Source: G963556115 sp963666605
Lineage (GTDB): Bacteria; Planctomycetota; SZUA-567
Direction: 5' to 3'
Length of the DNA: 64,000 nt
Assembly: GCA_965140405.1 (NCBI GenBank)
Contig: OZ223208.1
Span: 2,108,001 to 2,172,000 of the forward strand
In this document: positions 8,244 through 19,123 of the stretch, one piece after another
Numbering within the stretch: the first letter of the stretch is position 1
How the letters are laid out: each line of letters starts with the position of its first letter
Position numbers and translations under genes: made by a program
Notes under the pieces: model-generated
Seen by the model: the letters and a program-made list of their open reading frames with translations, nothing else
The model's database searches: none
What the model was told of the DNA's origin: nothing

Positions 8244-10184
8244 TTACCAACTCCTTTCTACTGTTACTTTAGCAGGTGCAGAAGATATGCTTGATGTAAA
8301 TTCGCCTCCATCACCTGATCGACTTGATGTAATAAGAGAGATACTACCTGTCTGTATACTAAGGGATCTCCCAGTAAAATTAGATACTACACCATATCCA
8401 CCAGAAGAATATACCCACCCTGTCTTACCCCATTTATCTTCGTGATAAATTCTTGCTTGGCTTGTACAATAGCCAAGATAAGGTATATCTAAGTAATAGG
8501 TTGAATTTTTACTGATATTTGCTCCATCATTTACTGGCAGTGTAACAACAGTACCATGCTGGTAACTAATAACGTGAGTTATTGTTCCAGAGACAATATC
8601 TACTTCGCCAATATAGACTCTGCGGATTATATTGTTGTCTGGGTCATAGTGAGTGTGATTTGATGTATTATAGAAGTCTGGATAACGTATAGAATAAAGA
8701 TATATATTTTGCATCTCCATATATATACCACTAACAACTGAGGCGATATTGAATCTAAGTCCTTTATATCTTCCTGATATTGCTAGATTGAAGAATCTTG
8801 TTTCATTGGCTACCCAGCCTATCTGATTTGCTACTGAGTCTACTACCACCCATTCACCGTCTGGCTTTTGCCCTTCGGTTGTCCAGCTTTTCATAACTCT
8901 ATTAGGTTCACTATGATATGGTGCTTGCACTGAATAACATTCGATATAGCGCTCTGGGAAGGTTACCTGAACGACCCCAGAAGATGAATCGATAATAAAA
9001 CCATAACCGGCTTCTTTGTTAAATGTATTGGAGACAGGATAATCTGTACGAGCTGGTGGTGTTGAAGACACTTCATATCCTTCTGGAGTTGTATCGCTCG
9101 TCATCGCAGGAAGTTCATCTTCATATTCCCCACTAATCACTTGCCCTACACACGGCTTGTGACTATCACTTACAAACTCCTTATAAGTTCCATTCTCGTT
9201 CAGGTCTGCAAAGATGTAATGAGTACCATCAGCTTTATCGTTTAAATCTAGAGAAGTGTCAGAAGCCAAGATCTCGGAAAGTAGTGTAGATCCTGAATCC
9301 CCAGCACATACTTGAAGCCCTGATTTTACAATTAGAGTTGCACTACCAGCAGTTGACACTTCAAGATGCTCAGCTGGATTATCACAATCACCTACTAACC
9401 ATCCATCAGGGATATCTCCAACTGCACCATTAACAATTGTCTGAGGCTGTATAATTAGAGGTTTAATTTTATCCAACCCTAATAAGTTCTTAAACTCAGC
9501 CACTTGCTCAGTACTACTACTTGTCTGGAGTGTTGCTGATTCAATGTAAGTAAGATCTTCACCAGTTGCCTCTATTAAGTCATCCAGATCGTCAATACCC
9601 AGCAAGCTTCGATATGAAGGTATATCTATATTTGTCCCAGAAGTTTTTGAGAAATCACTGAGATCTAACTCACCATCACTTCCAATACCAAGAGCTGATA
9701 AAAATGCTATTCGATTGATATTACTTCCATCAATCAAAGCAATATTCTTTATCCAGTCCTCAATATTTGATACAGTGACCGTTATCGGTAACATTGGTCT
9801 TCGTTCAAGCTCTTCATTCAATTCCTGTAGAATCATAGTGATTTTATCAAAGGCATTCTCATGGATGCGAGGAGAGAACCCACCACCATACATAAAGTCC
9901 AGTAGTTGTGTGATCTCAGTTGATCTATATCCTGTAAGTTTCTCACCAGTTGCTAGTTTCGGTACTTCGGTATCAAGAGGATACGTTACTATGACACCAC
10001 TATCTTCACCGATACCACTTAGTGAGTAGTCGCTATCAACAGTCAGGGTAGTATCCTCACCATTGATATTTGTTAGAATCAGAGTGAAGTTACTTTTACC
10101 GAGTACTTTGAAAGGAAAGTTGAAGGTATTAGCACTTCCATTTCCAATACATATAAGCTTTCGAGTTGTTTTTGATATTGCCAT
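8244..10184 (-). CDS. Tail fibre / tailspike protein
   Basis: 646 residues. The first 130 residues (KLICIGNGSANTFNFPF ... DYSLSG ... GYRSTEITQLLDF) are the conserved virion-binding N-terminal domain of podovirus tail fibres (T7 gp17/P22-type adaptor domain). A short helix-rich linker follows, and then a Ser/Gly/Thr-rich beta region ending in VTVERSW, the expected receptor-binding part. It is preceded directly by the polyvalent protein gene with overlapping stop and start. I saw no C-terminal variable repeat or reverse transcriptase that would indicate targeted diversification. Confidence 0.85.
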   Translation of the reverse strand: MAISKTTRKLICIGNGSANTFNFPFKVLGKSNFTLILTNINGEDTTLTVDSDYSLSGIGEDSGVIVTYPLDTEVPKLATGEKLTGYRSTEITQLLDFMYGGGFSPRIHENAFDKITMILQELNEELERRPMLPITVTVSNIEDWIKNIALIDGSNINRIAFLSALGIGSDGELDLSDFSKTSGTNIDIPSYRSLLGIDDLDDLIEATGEDLTYIESATLQTSSSTEQVAEFKNLLGLDKIKPLIIQPQTIVNGAVGDIPDGWLVGDCDNPAEHLEVSTAGSATLIVKSGLQVCAGDSGSTLLSEILASDTSLDLNDKADGTHYIFADLNENGTYKEFVSDSHKPCVGQVISGEYEDELPAMTSDTTPEGYEVSSTPPARTDYPVSNTFNKEAGYGFIIDSSSGVVQVTFPERYIECYSVQAPYHSEPNRVMKSWTTEGQKPDGEWVVVDSVANQIGWVANETRFFNLAISGRYKGLRFNIASVVSGIYMEMQNIYLYSIRYPDFYNTSNHTHYDPDNNIIRRVYIGEVDIVSGTITHVISYQHGTVVTLPVNDGANISKNSTYYLDIPYLGYCTSQARIYHEDKWGKTGWVYSSGGYGVVSNFTGRSLSIQTGSISLITSSRSGDGGEFTSSISSAPAKVTVERSW

Positions 10185-13100
10185 TATTTCTCCTTCTTTC
10201 CGGTAATCTTTTGGTATTCTTTGGTTGCATCACGGTAAAGGTTCATTATTGGGAATCCCATTGTCATCTCTCCAAGGAGCAGAACAGATGGTATTCCTGG
10301 TTTACTAAATGTATCTTCTATCCGTTCAGTACCAGGTAAGACTAATAATGGACGTCTGTACCTGACGGCTGCTGGTATTCCTCTAGCGATCGGAATTGTT
10401 GCTATCATCGATTCTGGCGTGTGGAGTAACCAATCAGACAGTCCTGGTTCTTCTTCTTCATCATAGAACATCATTGCTAGTGAGAGCAAAGTAAGAGACG
10501 GCATCCCCCATTCCAGAGCAATATGCTTGGCCATAACTGAGAATGGTATCTTCTTGTTACGCCATGCTCCGTAGTAGTGGGTCAACCTATTGCCTGCTTT
10601 GAGTGTAAATGTCATAAAGGCAGTGAAGAATCTTACAATACCTTCAGCTCGTTGTATGCTGGCTAGATCTGGAGTCTGAGTAGAGGGCTGGGATATGCGG
10701 ACAATACTATCAGCGTACTCCACAGCTCGAGCTTGACGTTTTAGTCTGTCGTCATTTTTAGCTTCCTCTATTTCGTCCTTACTCATATTCGTTGTGTCAA
10801 GGGCAGGTGAGGAGTAGGCAATATCAGTCTCCATTGCCTTGAGAAATGCACCTTGCCATAGTGGATATACAGCCGCTCTGTCATTAGCCTGTATCCACCA
10901 GAATGCCGTATCACGCATCTGATCCGTGGTGAATTCGTGCCCTACAATATTTAGGGTATTACCTTTGATCGTAAGTTTATTCAGATAGTCGCGTACCTCT
11001 CTATCAACTCCAGCTTGGCGGTTATTCATAAATGATGATAGCGTATTGATCAGTTGCACCTTTTCGTTTGCTGTAGAGCCGTAGAGATTGGTTTTGAGAC
11101 CCACCTCCATCATCCCTCTGATCAGATATTTTGTCCCGTCCTCACCCATAGCGTTGATGCCGTTATAGAGCGAGAGACGTTGTTTGAATCCAGCCTTTAC
11201 TCTAAATCCTAGTGCAAGCTCGGTATTGCGCTTTCTAGCCCATTCAAAACCCTTATCAAGCTTTTTACTTATATTCTTCTCAGGTCTAGCAAGATAAGAG
11301 ATCCAGTCACGCATAGCTCTATAGTTATCAATCCCGAAGCGGCTGATCATTGTCTCTTGCCAATCTTCATGACGGGTAACAGCATCTATCTCCTTGATAA
11401 ATTCAGCATGCGTTATTGTTCTGATAGTATTACGTAGATGCCTATCGAGTACGTTCCGAAGAGATAACTCAGGTGGGTAATGAACGATCGGTTTCCCGTC
11501 TTCATCTTCTAGACGTTTCTTGGTCGCCCCATCCTTGGTCTTGCCAGAAGAGGTATAAGTACTCTGCTTTTGATCGAGCATCAGGTCAAACTCTTTGAAC
11601 TCCGCAATTTTAGCAGAAAGGAAGTTGTCATACCCCAGAGGGTAGTAGCCACCTCTAAGAGTCTTTACCTTGCCTTCCTTGGTGGTAATAGTAAGCTGCT
11701 GCGCTTCTTCTTTTACCAGATGCCTATTGGTAAGAGCAAAGTGTACTTTATCAAGTTCAGGGAATAGAGTATCAATAGTATCCCATACACCTTGAATAGC
11801 ATCCCATTCCTCGTCAGTAAATAACGAAGTAAGCTTAAATACTTGCCATCTTTCGAACCCATATCCATTCATGAGAGCAAATGAGTTCTTGTCATTACCA
11901 AGGTTCATCATGCATGATAAAACAGATTCTGCATCCCACCCAGCACGTCCACGTTTCTTTGCTAGCTGCTCTGGTACCGGCACGCCTTCAATCCCAAACT
12001 TATCTGCGCCATTTTCATCTTTAAGACGCTTTTGCGCTCCGTCAAGAACCTGTAAATGTGGTAATAGTTGTGCTTTGATACGGTTGAACCTATCTTCATA
12101 GTCATTTTCCAGCTTTGATGCTTTATTGAAGATACTACGCATCGGACCAAAGAACGATCCTTTGTGACTGCCGCTCTTGGTATGAGTAGCCTTTAAGGAT
12201 TGATAACCATCCATCTTATCACAGAGATACTCAATCATCTTGAGATGAGCTCCAGCATATCTCAGTGTTGAAAGAGATTTATTCCAAACAGAGCGGAGCA
12301 CCAGCTTGTTCTGTTTCATGCTTTTAAGGCTAGGGTTATAGAATCCTTTATCATCTGGAACGTAGAGTTCTTCGTACTCTTCTTTCATTACACTTGCACT
12401 TTTAGAGCTGAGTTCTTCAATAGTGCGGCCATGCTCAGATCTAAGTGCTTTGAGTTCTGTATTACCTCTAGTTATGAGCTCACCGAGTAACTCATCCAGT
12501 TCGATAATCTGGTTGATTGTAAGGTCACTGATAGACTTATAGTCACCTGAAAGGGGAGTAGTACTTACCCAATCCGGTATTACTACATCTTCAGGTAAGA
12601 ACTCTTTGAGCTCTTTTGCTAGAAGCCTTGGATCAACATTGCCCTCTGAATCCTGCACCTGAATGTTAGTTTCCAGTCCAGCAGCAGCTCCTTCTATATC
12701 ATACCCTCGGTGATTCTGCTTCATCAGCTTGAATTTTTGAGCTATAGCGAGAATGATCTCACGATAAGTATTCTCAACATTCTTGGTAGTAGCTTCTATC
12801 TTCCTAGTAGCGTAGCGTTGTTTGATCTTTTTGATAAGGTCTCTAGCTTTGATGGATTCAAGAACGCAGGCGTGATTCAGCATTTCACGACGCACATACT
12901 TAGACGCCTCTTCTTGGAGTTCCTTTATTATTGCTTCATCTTCTACTTTGCTGGCCTTCTCAAAGAGATCTCTCGCTCTCCTGCTAGCTTTTGCTTCAGC
13001 TTGGGAGAACTTGTAGTAGCGTGAGGCTGTGGCACCTACCTCACTACCAATGATGTCACGAGCAGCATCACTAATAGTTTTCATCGTTAGCTGGTATTCA

Positions 13101-16100
13101 GAAGGGTTACCACCGAGCATCTCTTTGATAAGATTGTACTCTGATAGGAGTATTCTAAGCCGACCATCACTATGGTATATATCATCTTCACCAAGTCCTT
13201 CTTCTTCGCTAATACGCTTCTCTTCATCAGCGAGTCGCTCTTTTAGTTTCTTCTCTACCTGTTCCTTGAGGCTAGGCGCATCTATAAGATAGTTGACAAA
13301 TTCTTCAATAGTCATATTGTTTTCACTGGCCAGATCGAGGAACTCCTCTGACTCAACCTTGAGACTTCCAGCCTTTTTAATAAAGCTTTTACCATGCTTC
13401 TTTAGTTGAGCCGCTCTATCCTTTCCAACAAGGCTAGTTATATCAGCGGTGTTGAGTCCACCTCCATCGACTACAGAAGGTATGGTTGACTTGTAGAGAG
13501 CTTCTTCTTTGATTACTTTTTCTATCTCCTTTCTTATAGAGTTGATACCACCATTGATTTTCTTGAAGATATACATTCTACGCTTGAGCTGCTTTTGCTC
13601 TGCTGTTAGATTCTCCTTCTTCTTCATAGCCTTGATCTCTTCTGCTTTAGCCTTATCAGCCAAGTAGAGCTCTGCATAACTACTCCGGTCATTGTAGTAA
13701 CGCCGAGCATCTTCGATCTCTTCTTTAGATGCTAACATACTATCAAACACCCCACGTACATCGTCACTCAGTTCAACATTGAGGTTACGGATAGTCTTGT
13801 ATACCTTGAGCATCCACTTTTTTATAGCGTCAAATGATTCGGCTAGTCTTGTTGATGGCGCACGTCCTTCCATTAGATATGCTTCAAAGGCTCTGGATAT
13901 CCTTTCCTGGGCATTCCTGTCAAGCTCAACAAAGTCGTTTGATTTGCCGTCTGTAGCAAACTCTATAAGAGTATCAATACTATGGACAAACTCATCACTA
14001 GCTTTACCAGAGTTAACGAGGTTGATAGCATCATGAACATAGATATGCATAAACTCATGCATTACAGTTGAGGCGTCTGCGGTAGCGGTGAGGGTGAGGA
14101 TCTTCTTCTTGTCCTTAGTGAAGTCTACCCAACCACGGCTTGAGTCTGGGTTGGTTAGTTCATTCTGACTCAGTTGTTCTTCATCGTTATTATTGTTGAC
14201 AGAGTCAGTATCATGTGGTATTATACGATTATCAGAGGTGATCGAAGAGACACGGTAACCATTCCGAGGCCGCCCTTTTTGCCTAGGGGCGCTTCGACCC
14301 TCTGATCTTTTAATTTGATTATCAAGCCAAGCATTCACGCTATTTTCATGATCACTAAATACTGTAGTAACCAACCCTCTACCTTGCCCAGTAATCTCGA
14401 TAGCACCACCATACGTGTTACCACCAACAGTACTTCTAAATAGATATGGTTCACCATTGAATCTTGAAGCTCCTCCGTATTCAACTCTGTTTATACTAGA
14501 TAAAACACTTTCAATATCATTCCATACCTCTTTCGTTCCTGAATGTGACTTTTCAACATGCTTGACAATATCAGAAGGCAATTGAAAACTTACACCAGGA
14601 GCGAAGGCATAATCAGTTCCAATATCAACGTACGCTTTGCTCTTCAGGTCACCACTGAGTACTCTATCAACAAACTCCTTCCTCTCACCTTTAAAGTTCC
14701 ACATAGCTGCTTGTTCAAGTCGTAGTCCACTCTGAGCTGCTTTCTCACCCTTCTTCATGAGGTTATGGCGGTCTGGATGCATCTTGCCTTCTAGGTTCTT
14801 CGGAGTATCAAGAGCTAATTGAATGTCCTTGAGGTACTCATCAGGTGTTAACCCACCATTCTGGTAGAGGTTTTTAAACATCGAGTCGATGACCGCTGTC
14901 AGTTTACGGGCATCCTTCTTGGTAAAGTATTCATGATCTTTGAGCTGCTCAACCATCTTCTCAAGTATTGGTGACTGTTGACGCATATTCTTATCTATCT
15001 CAGCCACCTCATCACTCATCTTTTTGACAGCATCAGCCAGTTCATTACTGATCTCATCATTCTCAGAGATACTATTCTGGCCAATAGTATTGATGTTTTT
15101 AATTCCTACCTTATCAATAAGCCTTCTACCAGCAGAGTAAGCAAGTATCTTGGTTGCTTTTACCTCTACTTTAGCACCTAGTACCGCTCCATCATGTACT
15201 GCTTTAGGAGATAGCCCTAGTTTCTTCATATCCTCTTCAAATACCTCTGGTGCTTCCTGCTTATAGGTCTCAACGATACTATCAGTATAAAACTCAACCG
15301 CTTCAAGATTGGGTAGAACCTTCTCAAGGAAGTTCTGTATAGCTTCTGGATCTTTCTCCGCCAGTTCACTACTCTCTGCAGCTACTTTGATACGTTCTAT
15401 CTTCTCAGCTTCTATTTTAGAAATTTGGTTGCTATGTGCCTGATGCACGAGTAGGGACTTACCAATAGCTATAGCACCCGGTGTACCGCCCATTATACTA
15501 CTCTGAATTACTGTCTCCTTGAGTCTTGGTAGTAGTTTCTCTGGTGACATTGCATCTGGGTCTACACCAGACTCTACCTCGTTCATAGCATGAGTCACCT
15601 CAGTTGCCAGCTCTTCTGCATTCTCACCAATAAGGTTACTACCGAAGTCCTTAAGTGCTTTCTTTACACCATCCTTTCCGTAATCTTTAAATGCTTGAAT
15701 CAGACCCTTATTACCTACATTGGTAAAGGCTTTACTCATCATTGCTTCAGCACCGACCCCGAAAACCTTACCACCCAGATAGTTGTACGCTGCTTCTATT
15801 CCTGCTTCAGCAGTAGCAAAGTCGTAGATATCTCCACCCTCTAGCCCAGCTTCTCTAGCTGCATCTGTACCACTTGCAAATGCATCCATACCGAAGAGTA
15901 GTGATGCTCCTTTTACACCACCTGCTGCTGTACCTTTTACAGCGGTAGAGAGTGATTGGATAATATTTCTACCACGAGCATACCACTCAGGAGAGATCCA
16001 GTTGTCGTATGACTCATTGTTGAGCATTTCGATAGCCATATTCATCTGTTTTACGTAGCGGTCACCAGAGAATTTGCCAAGTTGTACCTCGTGGCCAGTC

Positions 16101-17071
16101 AGATATTGCACAAACTCTTCAGTTATATTCTGTAAGTTCGACCAACCAACAGCTCCAGCAGTTATGACGTTAAAAGCTGAGTTCGGTACATACCATGCGT
16201 CCTTCATACCCTTGGCTCTAAGGATAGCTTCTTCTTGGTCTTCCTTATCTTCCCAGAATGACGTCTCAAGCTTATCAATGTAAGGCTTGAATTCATTCAT
16301 AGCCTTACCACGTTCAACACCATCAGGATACTTCTCATGCCAGAAGTTACGTTGTGCTTCAAGGTCATTAAAGTTTGGATTGAGCGACTTCATTTGTAAA
16401 ATTCTTAGATAGTTCTTATGAACCTCACCGAGTTCTTCAAGCTCTTCCAACTCTGGCTCAAGCTTTAGCAGTGCAAACTCTCCACGCATCCTTGATTGGT
16501 TGAATGGATACTTCAAGTGCTCTTTAGTTTTCTTACCAGTCTGAGTATTTATGAAGTCCTGATATTCATCTTCTTCAGCTTTCTTGGCTGTTGCTTCAAG
16601 ATTACGCATGATAAACTTCTTTGATAGCCCCGTCCGTCTATGCAAATCATCAACACGTAGCATCATATCTTTCGGTATAGATGATATTGGTCTGATAGCT
16701 CTGTTTATTGGTGACGCATCGGTGTTTTGAATATCATTTTGTGCTCTCTCTTTCCACTCTTCTGGGGATTTGGTGTCTATAGCTTGACGTAGAGCAGGGT
16801 CAACTTCTGTATTATCAATCTCACTACTTATTTGTCTCTCAATAGTTTTCGCTTCACCAGAGTCAAAGAGGGCTTGCAGAGCAGGGGTTACTTCTGTAGA
16901 GTCAATCTTCTCATGTGCTGCTTGCTCCACCTCATCAGGAGTACTTACCCCAAGATCGTAGTCTTGTGATTGATTTACAATATTATCTGAGGTAGTCTCA
17001 CCCAGTAGTTCGTCAATTGATATGCCTTCATCAGGATCAATAGTACTTAGGTTGTTTGCATCATTGTTCAA
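10184..17071 (-). CDS. Giant polyvalent virion protein (nuclease-like, HExxH and LPD38-like domains)
   Basis: 2295 residues, the largest gene here. Acidic N-terminus with three copies of a repeat around STEVTPALQALFDS / NTEVDPALRQAI / NTDASPINRAI (residues about 50-130). Residues about 815-925 (YVDIGTDYAFAPG ... HVEKSHSG) resemble the phage Barnase/EndoU/ColicinE5-RelE-type nuclease domains of polyvalent proteins. HEFMH at about 1005-1009 is a zinc-metallopeptidase signature. Long helical and coiled regions follow, and the last 170 residues look like the LPD38 domain. Such proteins are packaged in virions and injected with the DNA, where they act against host functions. It occupies the T7 gp16 position. 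Confidence 0.8.
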   Translation of the reverse strand: MNNDANNLSTIDPDEGISIDELLGETTSDNIVNQSQDYDLGVSTPDEVEQAAHEKIDSTEVTPALQALFDSGEAKTIERQISSEIDNTEVDPALRQAIDTKSPEEWKERAQNDIQNTDASPINRAIRPISSIPKDMMLRVDDLHRRTGLSKKFIMRNLEATAKKAEEDEYQDFINTQTGKKTKEHLKYPFNQSRMRGEFALLKLEPELEELEELGEVHKNYLRILQMKSLNPNFNDLEAQRNFWHEKYPDGVERGKAMNEFKPYIDKLETSFWEDKEDQEEAILRAKGMKDAWYVPNSAFNVITAGAVGWSNLQNITEEFVQYLTGHEVQLGKFSGDRYVKQMNMAIEMLNNESYDNWISPEWYARGRNIIQSLSTAVKGTAAGGVKGASLLFGMDAFASGTDAAREAGLEGGDIYDFATAEAGIEAAYNYLGGKVFGVGAEAMMSKAFTNVGNKGLIQAFKDYGKDGVKKALKDFGSNLIGENAEELATEVTHAMNEVESGVDPDAMSPEKLLPRLKETVIQSSIMGGTPGAIAIGKSLLVHQAHSNQISKIEAEKIERIKVAAESSELAEKDPEAIQNFLEKVLPNLEAVEFYTDSIVETYKQEAPEVFEEDMKKLGLSPKAVHDGAVLGAKVEVKATKILAYSAGRRLIDKVGIKNINTIGQNSISENDEISNELADAVKKMSDEVAEIDKNMRQQSPILEKMVEQLKDHEYFTKKDARKLTAVIDSMFKNLYQNGGLTPDEYLKDIQLALDTPKNLEGKMHPDRHNLMKKGEKAAQSGLRLEQAAMWNFKGERKEFVDRVLSGDLKSKAYVDIGTDYAFAPGVSFQLPSDIVKHVEKSHSGTKEVWNDIESVLSSINRVEYGGASRFNGEPYLFRSTVGGNTYGGAIEITGQGRGLVTTVFSDHENSVNAWLDNQIKRSEGRSAPRQKGRPRNGYRVSSITSDNRIIPHDTDSVNNNNDEEQLSQNELTNPDSSRGWVDFTKDKKKILTLTATADASTVMHEFMHIYVHDAINLVNSGKASDEFVHSIDTLIEFATDGKSNDFVELDRNAQERISRAFEAYLMEGRAPSTRLAESFDAIKKWMLKVYKTIRNLNVELSDDVRGVFDSMLASKEEIEDARRYYNDRSSYAELYLADKAKAEEIKAMKKKENLTAEQKQLKRRMYIFKKINGGINSIRKEIEKVIKEEALYKSTIPSVVDGGGLNTADITSLVGKDRAAQLKKHGKSFIKKAGSLKVESEEFLDLASENNMTIEEFVNYLIDAPSLKEQVEKKLKERLADEEKRISEEEGLGEDDIYHSDGRLRILLSEYNLIKEMLGGNPSEYQLTMKTISDAARDIIGSEVGATASRYYKFSQAEAKASRRARDLFEKASKVEDEAIIKELQEEASKYVRREMLNHACVLESIKARDLIKKIKQRYATRKIEATTKNVENTYREIILAIAQKFKLMKQNHRGYDIEGAAAGLETNIQVQDSEGNVDPRLLAKELKEFLPEDVVIPDWVSTTPLSGDYKSISDLTINQIIELDELLGELITRGNTELKALRSEHGRTIEELSSKSASVMKEEYEELYVPDDKGFYNPSLKSMKQNKLVLRSVWNKSLSTLRYAGAHLKMIEYLCDKMDGYQSLKATHTKSGSHKGSFFGPMRSIFNKASKLENDYEDRFNRIKAQLLPHLQVLDGAQKRLKDENGADKFGIEGVPVPEQLAKKRGRAGWDAESVLSCMMNLGNDKNSFALMNGYGFERWQVFKLTSLFTDEEWDAIQGVWDTIDTLFPELDKVHFALTNRHLVKEEAQQLTITTKEGKVKTLRGGYYPLGYDNFLSAKIAEFKEFDLMLDQKQSTYTSSGKTKDGATKKRLEDEDGKPIVHYPPELSLRNVLDRHLRNTIRTITHAEFIKEIDAVTRHEDWQETMISRFGIDNYRAMRDWISYLARPEKNISKKLDKGFEWARKRNTELALGFRVKAGFKQRLSLYNGINAMGEDGTKYLIRGMMEVGLKTNLYGSTANEKVQLINTLSSFMNNRQAGVDREVRDYLNKLTIKGNTLNIVGHEFTTDQMRDTAFWWIQANDRAAVYPLWQGAFLKAMETDIAYSSPALDTTNMSKDEIEEAKNDDRLKRQARAVEYADSIVRISQPSTQTPDLASIQRAEGIVRFFTAFMTFTLKAGNRLTHYYGAWRNKKIPFSVMAKHIALEWGMPSLTLLSLAMMFYDEEEEPGLSDWLLHTPESMIATIPIARGIPAAVRYRRPLLVLPGTERIEDTFSKPGIPSVLLLGEMTMGFPIMNLYRDATKEYQKITGKKEK

Positions 17072-17109
17072 TATTCTGCTCCTAAAACCTTAACATTTAT
17101 TAACATTCA

Positions 17110-19113
17110 CTACCTACTGATTTCATAGACTTTTCCGTCCTTGAGTGAATAAGCTACTTCTTTTTCTTCATTAAAAATGCCATTGTTATAATTAACAATA
17201 TCAACAAAGCCTCCTCCATCAATTCCGTAGTGAGATAGATCCGCATTGTACTTTGCATTGAGTGAGACATTAAATAGTGGTTGACCAGCTTTATCCGAGA
17301 TATAGAGTCTATCCGCCTTTCTTATAAATCTGTTGATTGAAGAGTTCCACTTAGTTCCTTCTTCAAGGTTATTTGGCGTTACATCCCTACCATATCCATC
17401 TTGTAGTGTCACCCCATACTTGGACTTATCAGGTCTTACCCAAGCCTCAACATCATTACTCCATATTGAACCCTCTAGTAGCCCATCAGGTTTATCAGGA
17501 TCAAATACATCCTTATAGCCCTTTTTCTTTGCCTCTCCATAGGTCATGTTCTCATTTATGAAGCCTTCATCTTCCTCACCAGGGGTATAGTCCAAGATCA
17601 CTTCATCAATAATGGCTTTTCTATCTTTTATCGTTGCTGCGTTTTCATTTTCGAATCTGAGAATGCAAGCTTCAGTAATTCTAGCTCTCTGTTTATCATC
17701 TGCGTCATCACCGAATGCCGCATCGATCGCAACATCAACCTGTTTGGATGGTGACATCCAGTTGGTTGAACTTTTCCCAGAGCTTCCCCCATTGACACTA
17801 CCTCTGACCTTGCTCTGCATATCTCTGAGCTCAAAGTACTGTTCTTGAGTCAGGTTACCAGGATTAATTTCAAGTTTAGATGCTTCAACACTACCAGTAG
17901 ACATGAGGTCTTTGACTTCGTAGTAATAGACTCTATTACCCTTGGTATTACTGAGTAGTTTATCACGGTCTTTTCGGGCTTTATCCTGCATCTTTACTGG
18001 TACTGGTTTACCGTCTATTGTTAAAGGAATTACTCCATCAGAGTTTTTGAGTACCTCTGGGAGGAGCTTTTCATACATATATTGTTCCTCTTGTTGCTTC
18101 TTAGCTTCTAGTATCCCTCGTTGCACGATTAATTCCCTTCGTGTCAATTCTCGTAGTTTTTCATCTTCGATATCATTGAGTGCAGTTAGTTGTTCAGCTT
18201 CACTTTCTGGGTATTTTGCAATAACATCCTTTACAAGTTGAGGAGCTTTGGCTCTTACACCTTTTTCATAGATCTCTTTGTTCTTCGCTGCAAGTACTCC
18301 AGGAGTGAGTTCTCCTTCATGTTGTTCAAGATATGCGCTTGCTTCATCAAACTTGCCGTCATTCATCATCGCATCAACTGTCTGGAGGTGTGCGCCTTGT
18401 AGCTTTACTTGCATAAAGTTCTTTATTTCAGGTTCAGACATTCCCTGTTTTATTCCGATCTCATAAGCATCTTTTGAGACCTGATCCAGAGCTTTCTCTG
18501 CATTCTCTGCGTCATACCTACTGCTTATTAGATCATTAGTCGTTCCAGTAATACTCTCTTCCAATGTCTGTAGTTCAAATCCCTTCTGAGCTGTCATATC
18601 AAATTTTGATAAGTTGTCGAGGCTACTGTTATACCTTCTATCACTGTAGTAACTGAAGTTCTTCAGCTCCTTATCTGACAACCCTTCAGTATATTTTTTC
18701 CTAATACTTTCAATCTGAGCACTACCAACCTCATAGATACCTACTGCATCCTTACCTTGCTTCTTGTACAGCTCTCTTTCTAGATCTCTGAGTTCTTTTT
18801 GAAACTCATTGCTAGCATTTCTCCCCATTGCTTCTGCACGAATATTCTGCGCCTTCTCAGCCTGATACGCCGCTTCTTTGGCTGCTGCTTTTGCTTCCCG
18901 TTCTTCCTGCTTCTTCTCCTGTTCAGCAACACGCTTCTCGTGTATACTATCACGCATCATGCTGTTTCCGGCATTCTGCATAGCACGGCCACCTTCCATG
19001 AGACCTACTGCTTCGCTAGCACCAAAGTGTGAAGCAGTAGCATTAGCCTGCAATCTCGCTGAAGGCATGACCTTTTTTATAACACTTCTTCTATATAGTC
19101 CTACTTGTGGCAT
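17110..19113 (-). CDS. Internal virion protein (T7 gp15-like)
   Basis: 667 residues. The N-terminal 100 residues are Ala/Glu/Lys-rich helix (KKQEEREAKAAAKEAAYQAE), followed by helical repeats with KFDEASAYLEQHEGEL-like units. Position between gp14-like and giant polyvalent genes, length and composition match the ejectosome protein of podoviruses that forms the trans-envelope DNA channel. Similarity is by architecture; no enzymatic motif is visible. Confidence 0.7.
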   Translation of the reverse strand: MPQVGLYRRSVIKKVMPSARLQANATASHFGASEAVGLMEGGRAMQNAGNSMMRDSIHEKRVAEQEKKQEEREAKAAAKEAAYQAEKAQNIRAEAMGRNASNEFQKELRDLERELYKKQGKDAVGIYEVGSAQIESIRKKYTEGLSDKELKNFSYYSDRRYNSSLDNLSKFDMTAQKGFELQTLEESITGTTNDLISSRYDAENAEKALDQVSKDAYEIGIKQGMSEPEIKNFMQVKLQGAHLQTVDAMMNDGKFDEASAYLEQHEGELTPGVLAAKNKEIYEKGVRAKAPQLVKDVIAKYPESEAEQLTALNDIEDEKLRELTRRELIVQRGILEAKKQQEEQYMYEKLLPEVLKNSDGVIPLTIDGKPVPVKMQDKARKDRDKLLSNTKGNRVYYYEVKDLMSTGSVEASKLEINPGNLTQEQYFELRDMQSKVRGSVNGGSSGKSSTNWMSPSKQVDVAIDAAFGDDADDKQRARITEACILRFENENAATIKDRKAIIDEVILDYTPGEEDEGFINENMTYGEAKKKGYKDVFDPDKPDGLLEGSIWSNDVEAWVRPDKSKYGVTLQDGYGRDVTPNNLEEGTKWNSSINRFIRKADRLYISDKAGQPLFNVSLNAKYNADLSHYGIDGGGFVDIVNYNNGIFNEEKEVAYSLKDGKVYEISR

Positions 19114-19123
19114 GGCTTAATCC

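Noticed and set aside
8244..10184. Possible diversity-generating retroelement, given the BPP-1-like head genes
   Set aside because: No reverse transcriptase, template repeat or variable C-type lectin end is present anywhere in the prophage.
11570..18466. Many + strand open frames of 60-105 codons opposite the giant and internal virion genes
   Set aside because: They are antisense shadows of well-supported minus-strand genes, with no ribosome sites or recognisable domains.
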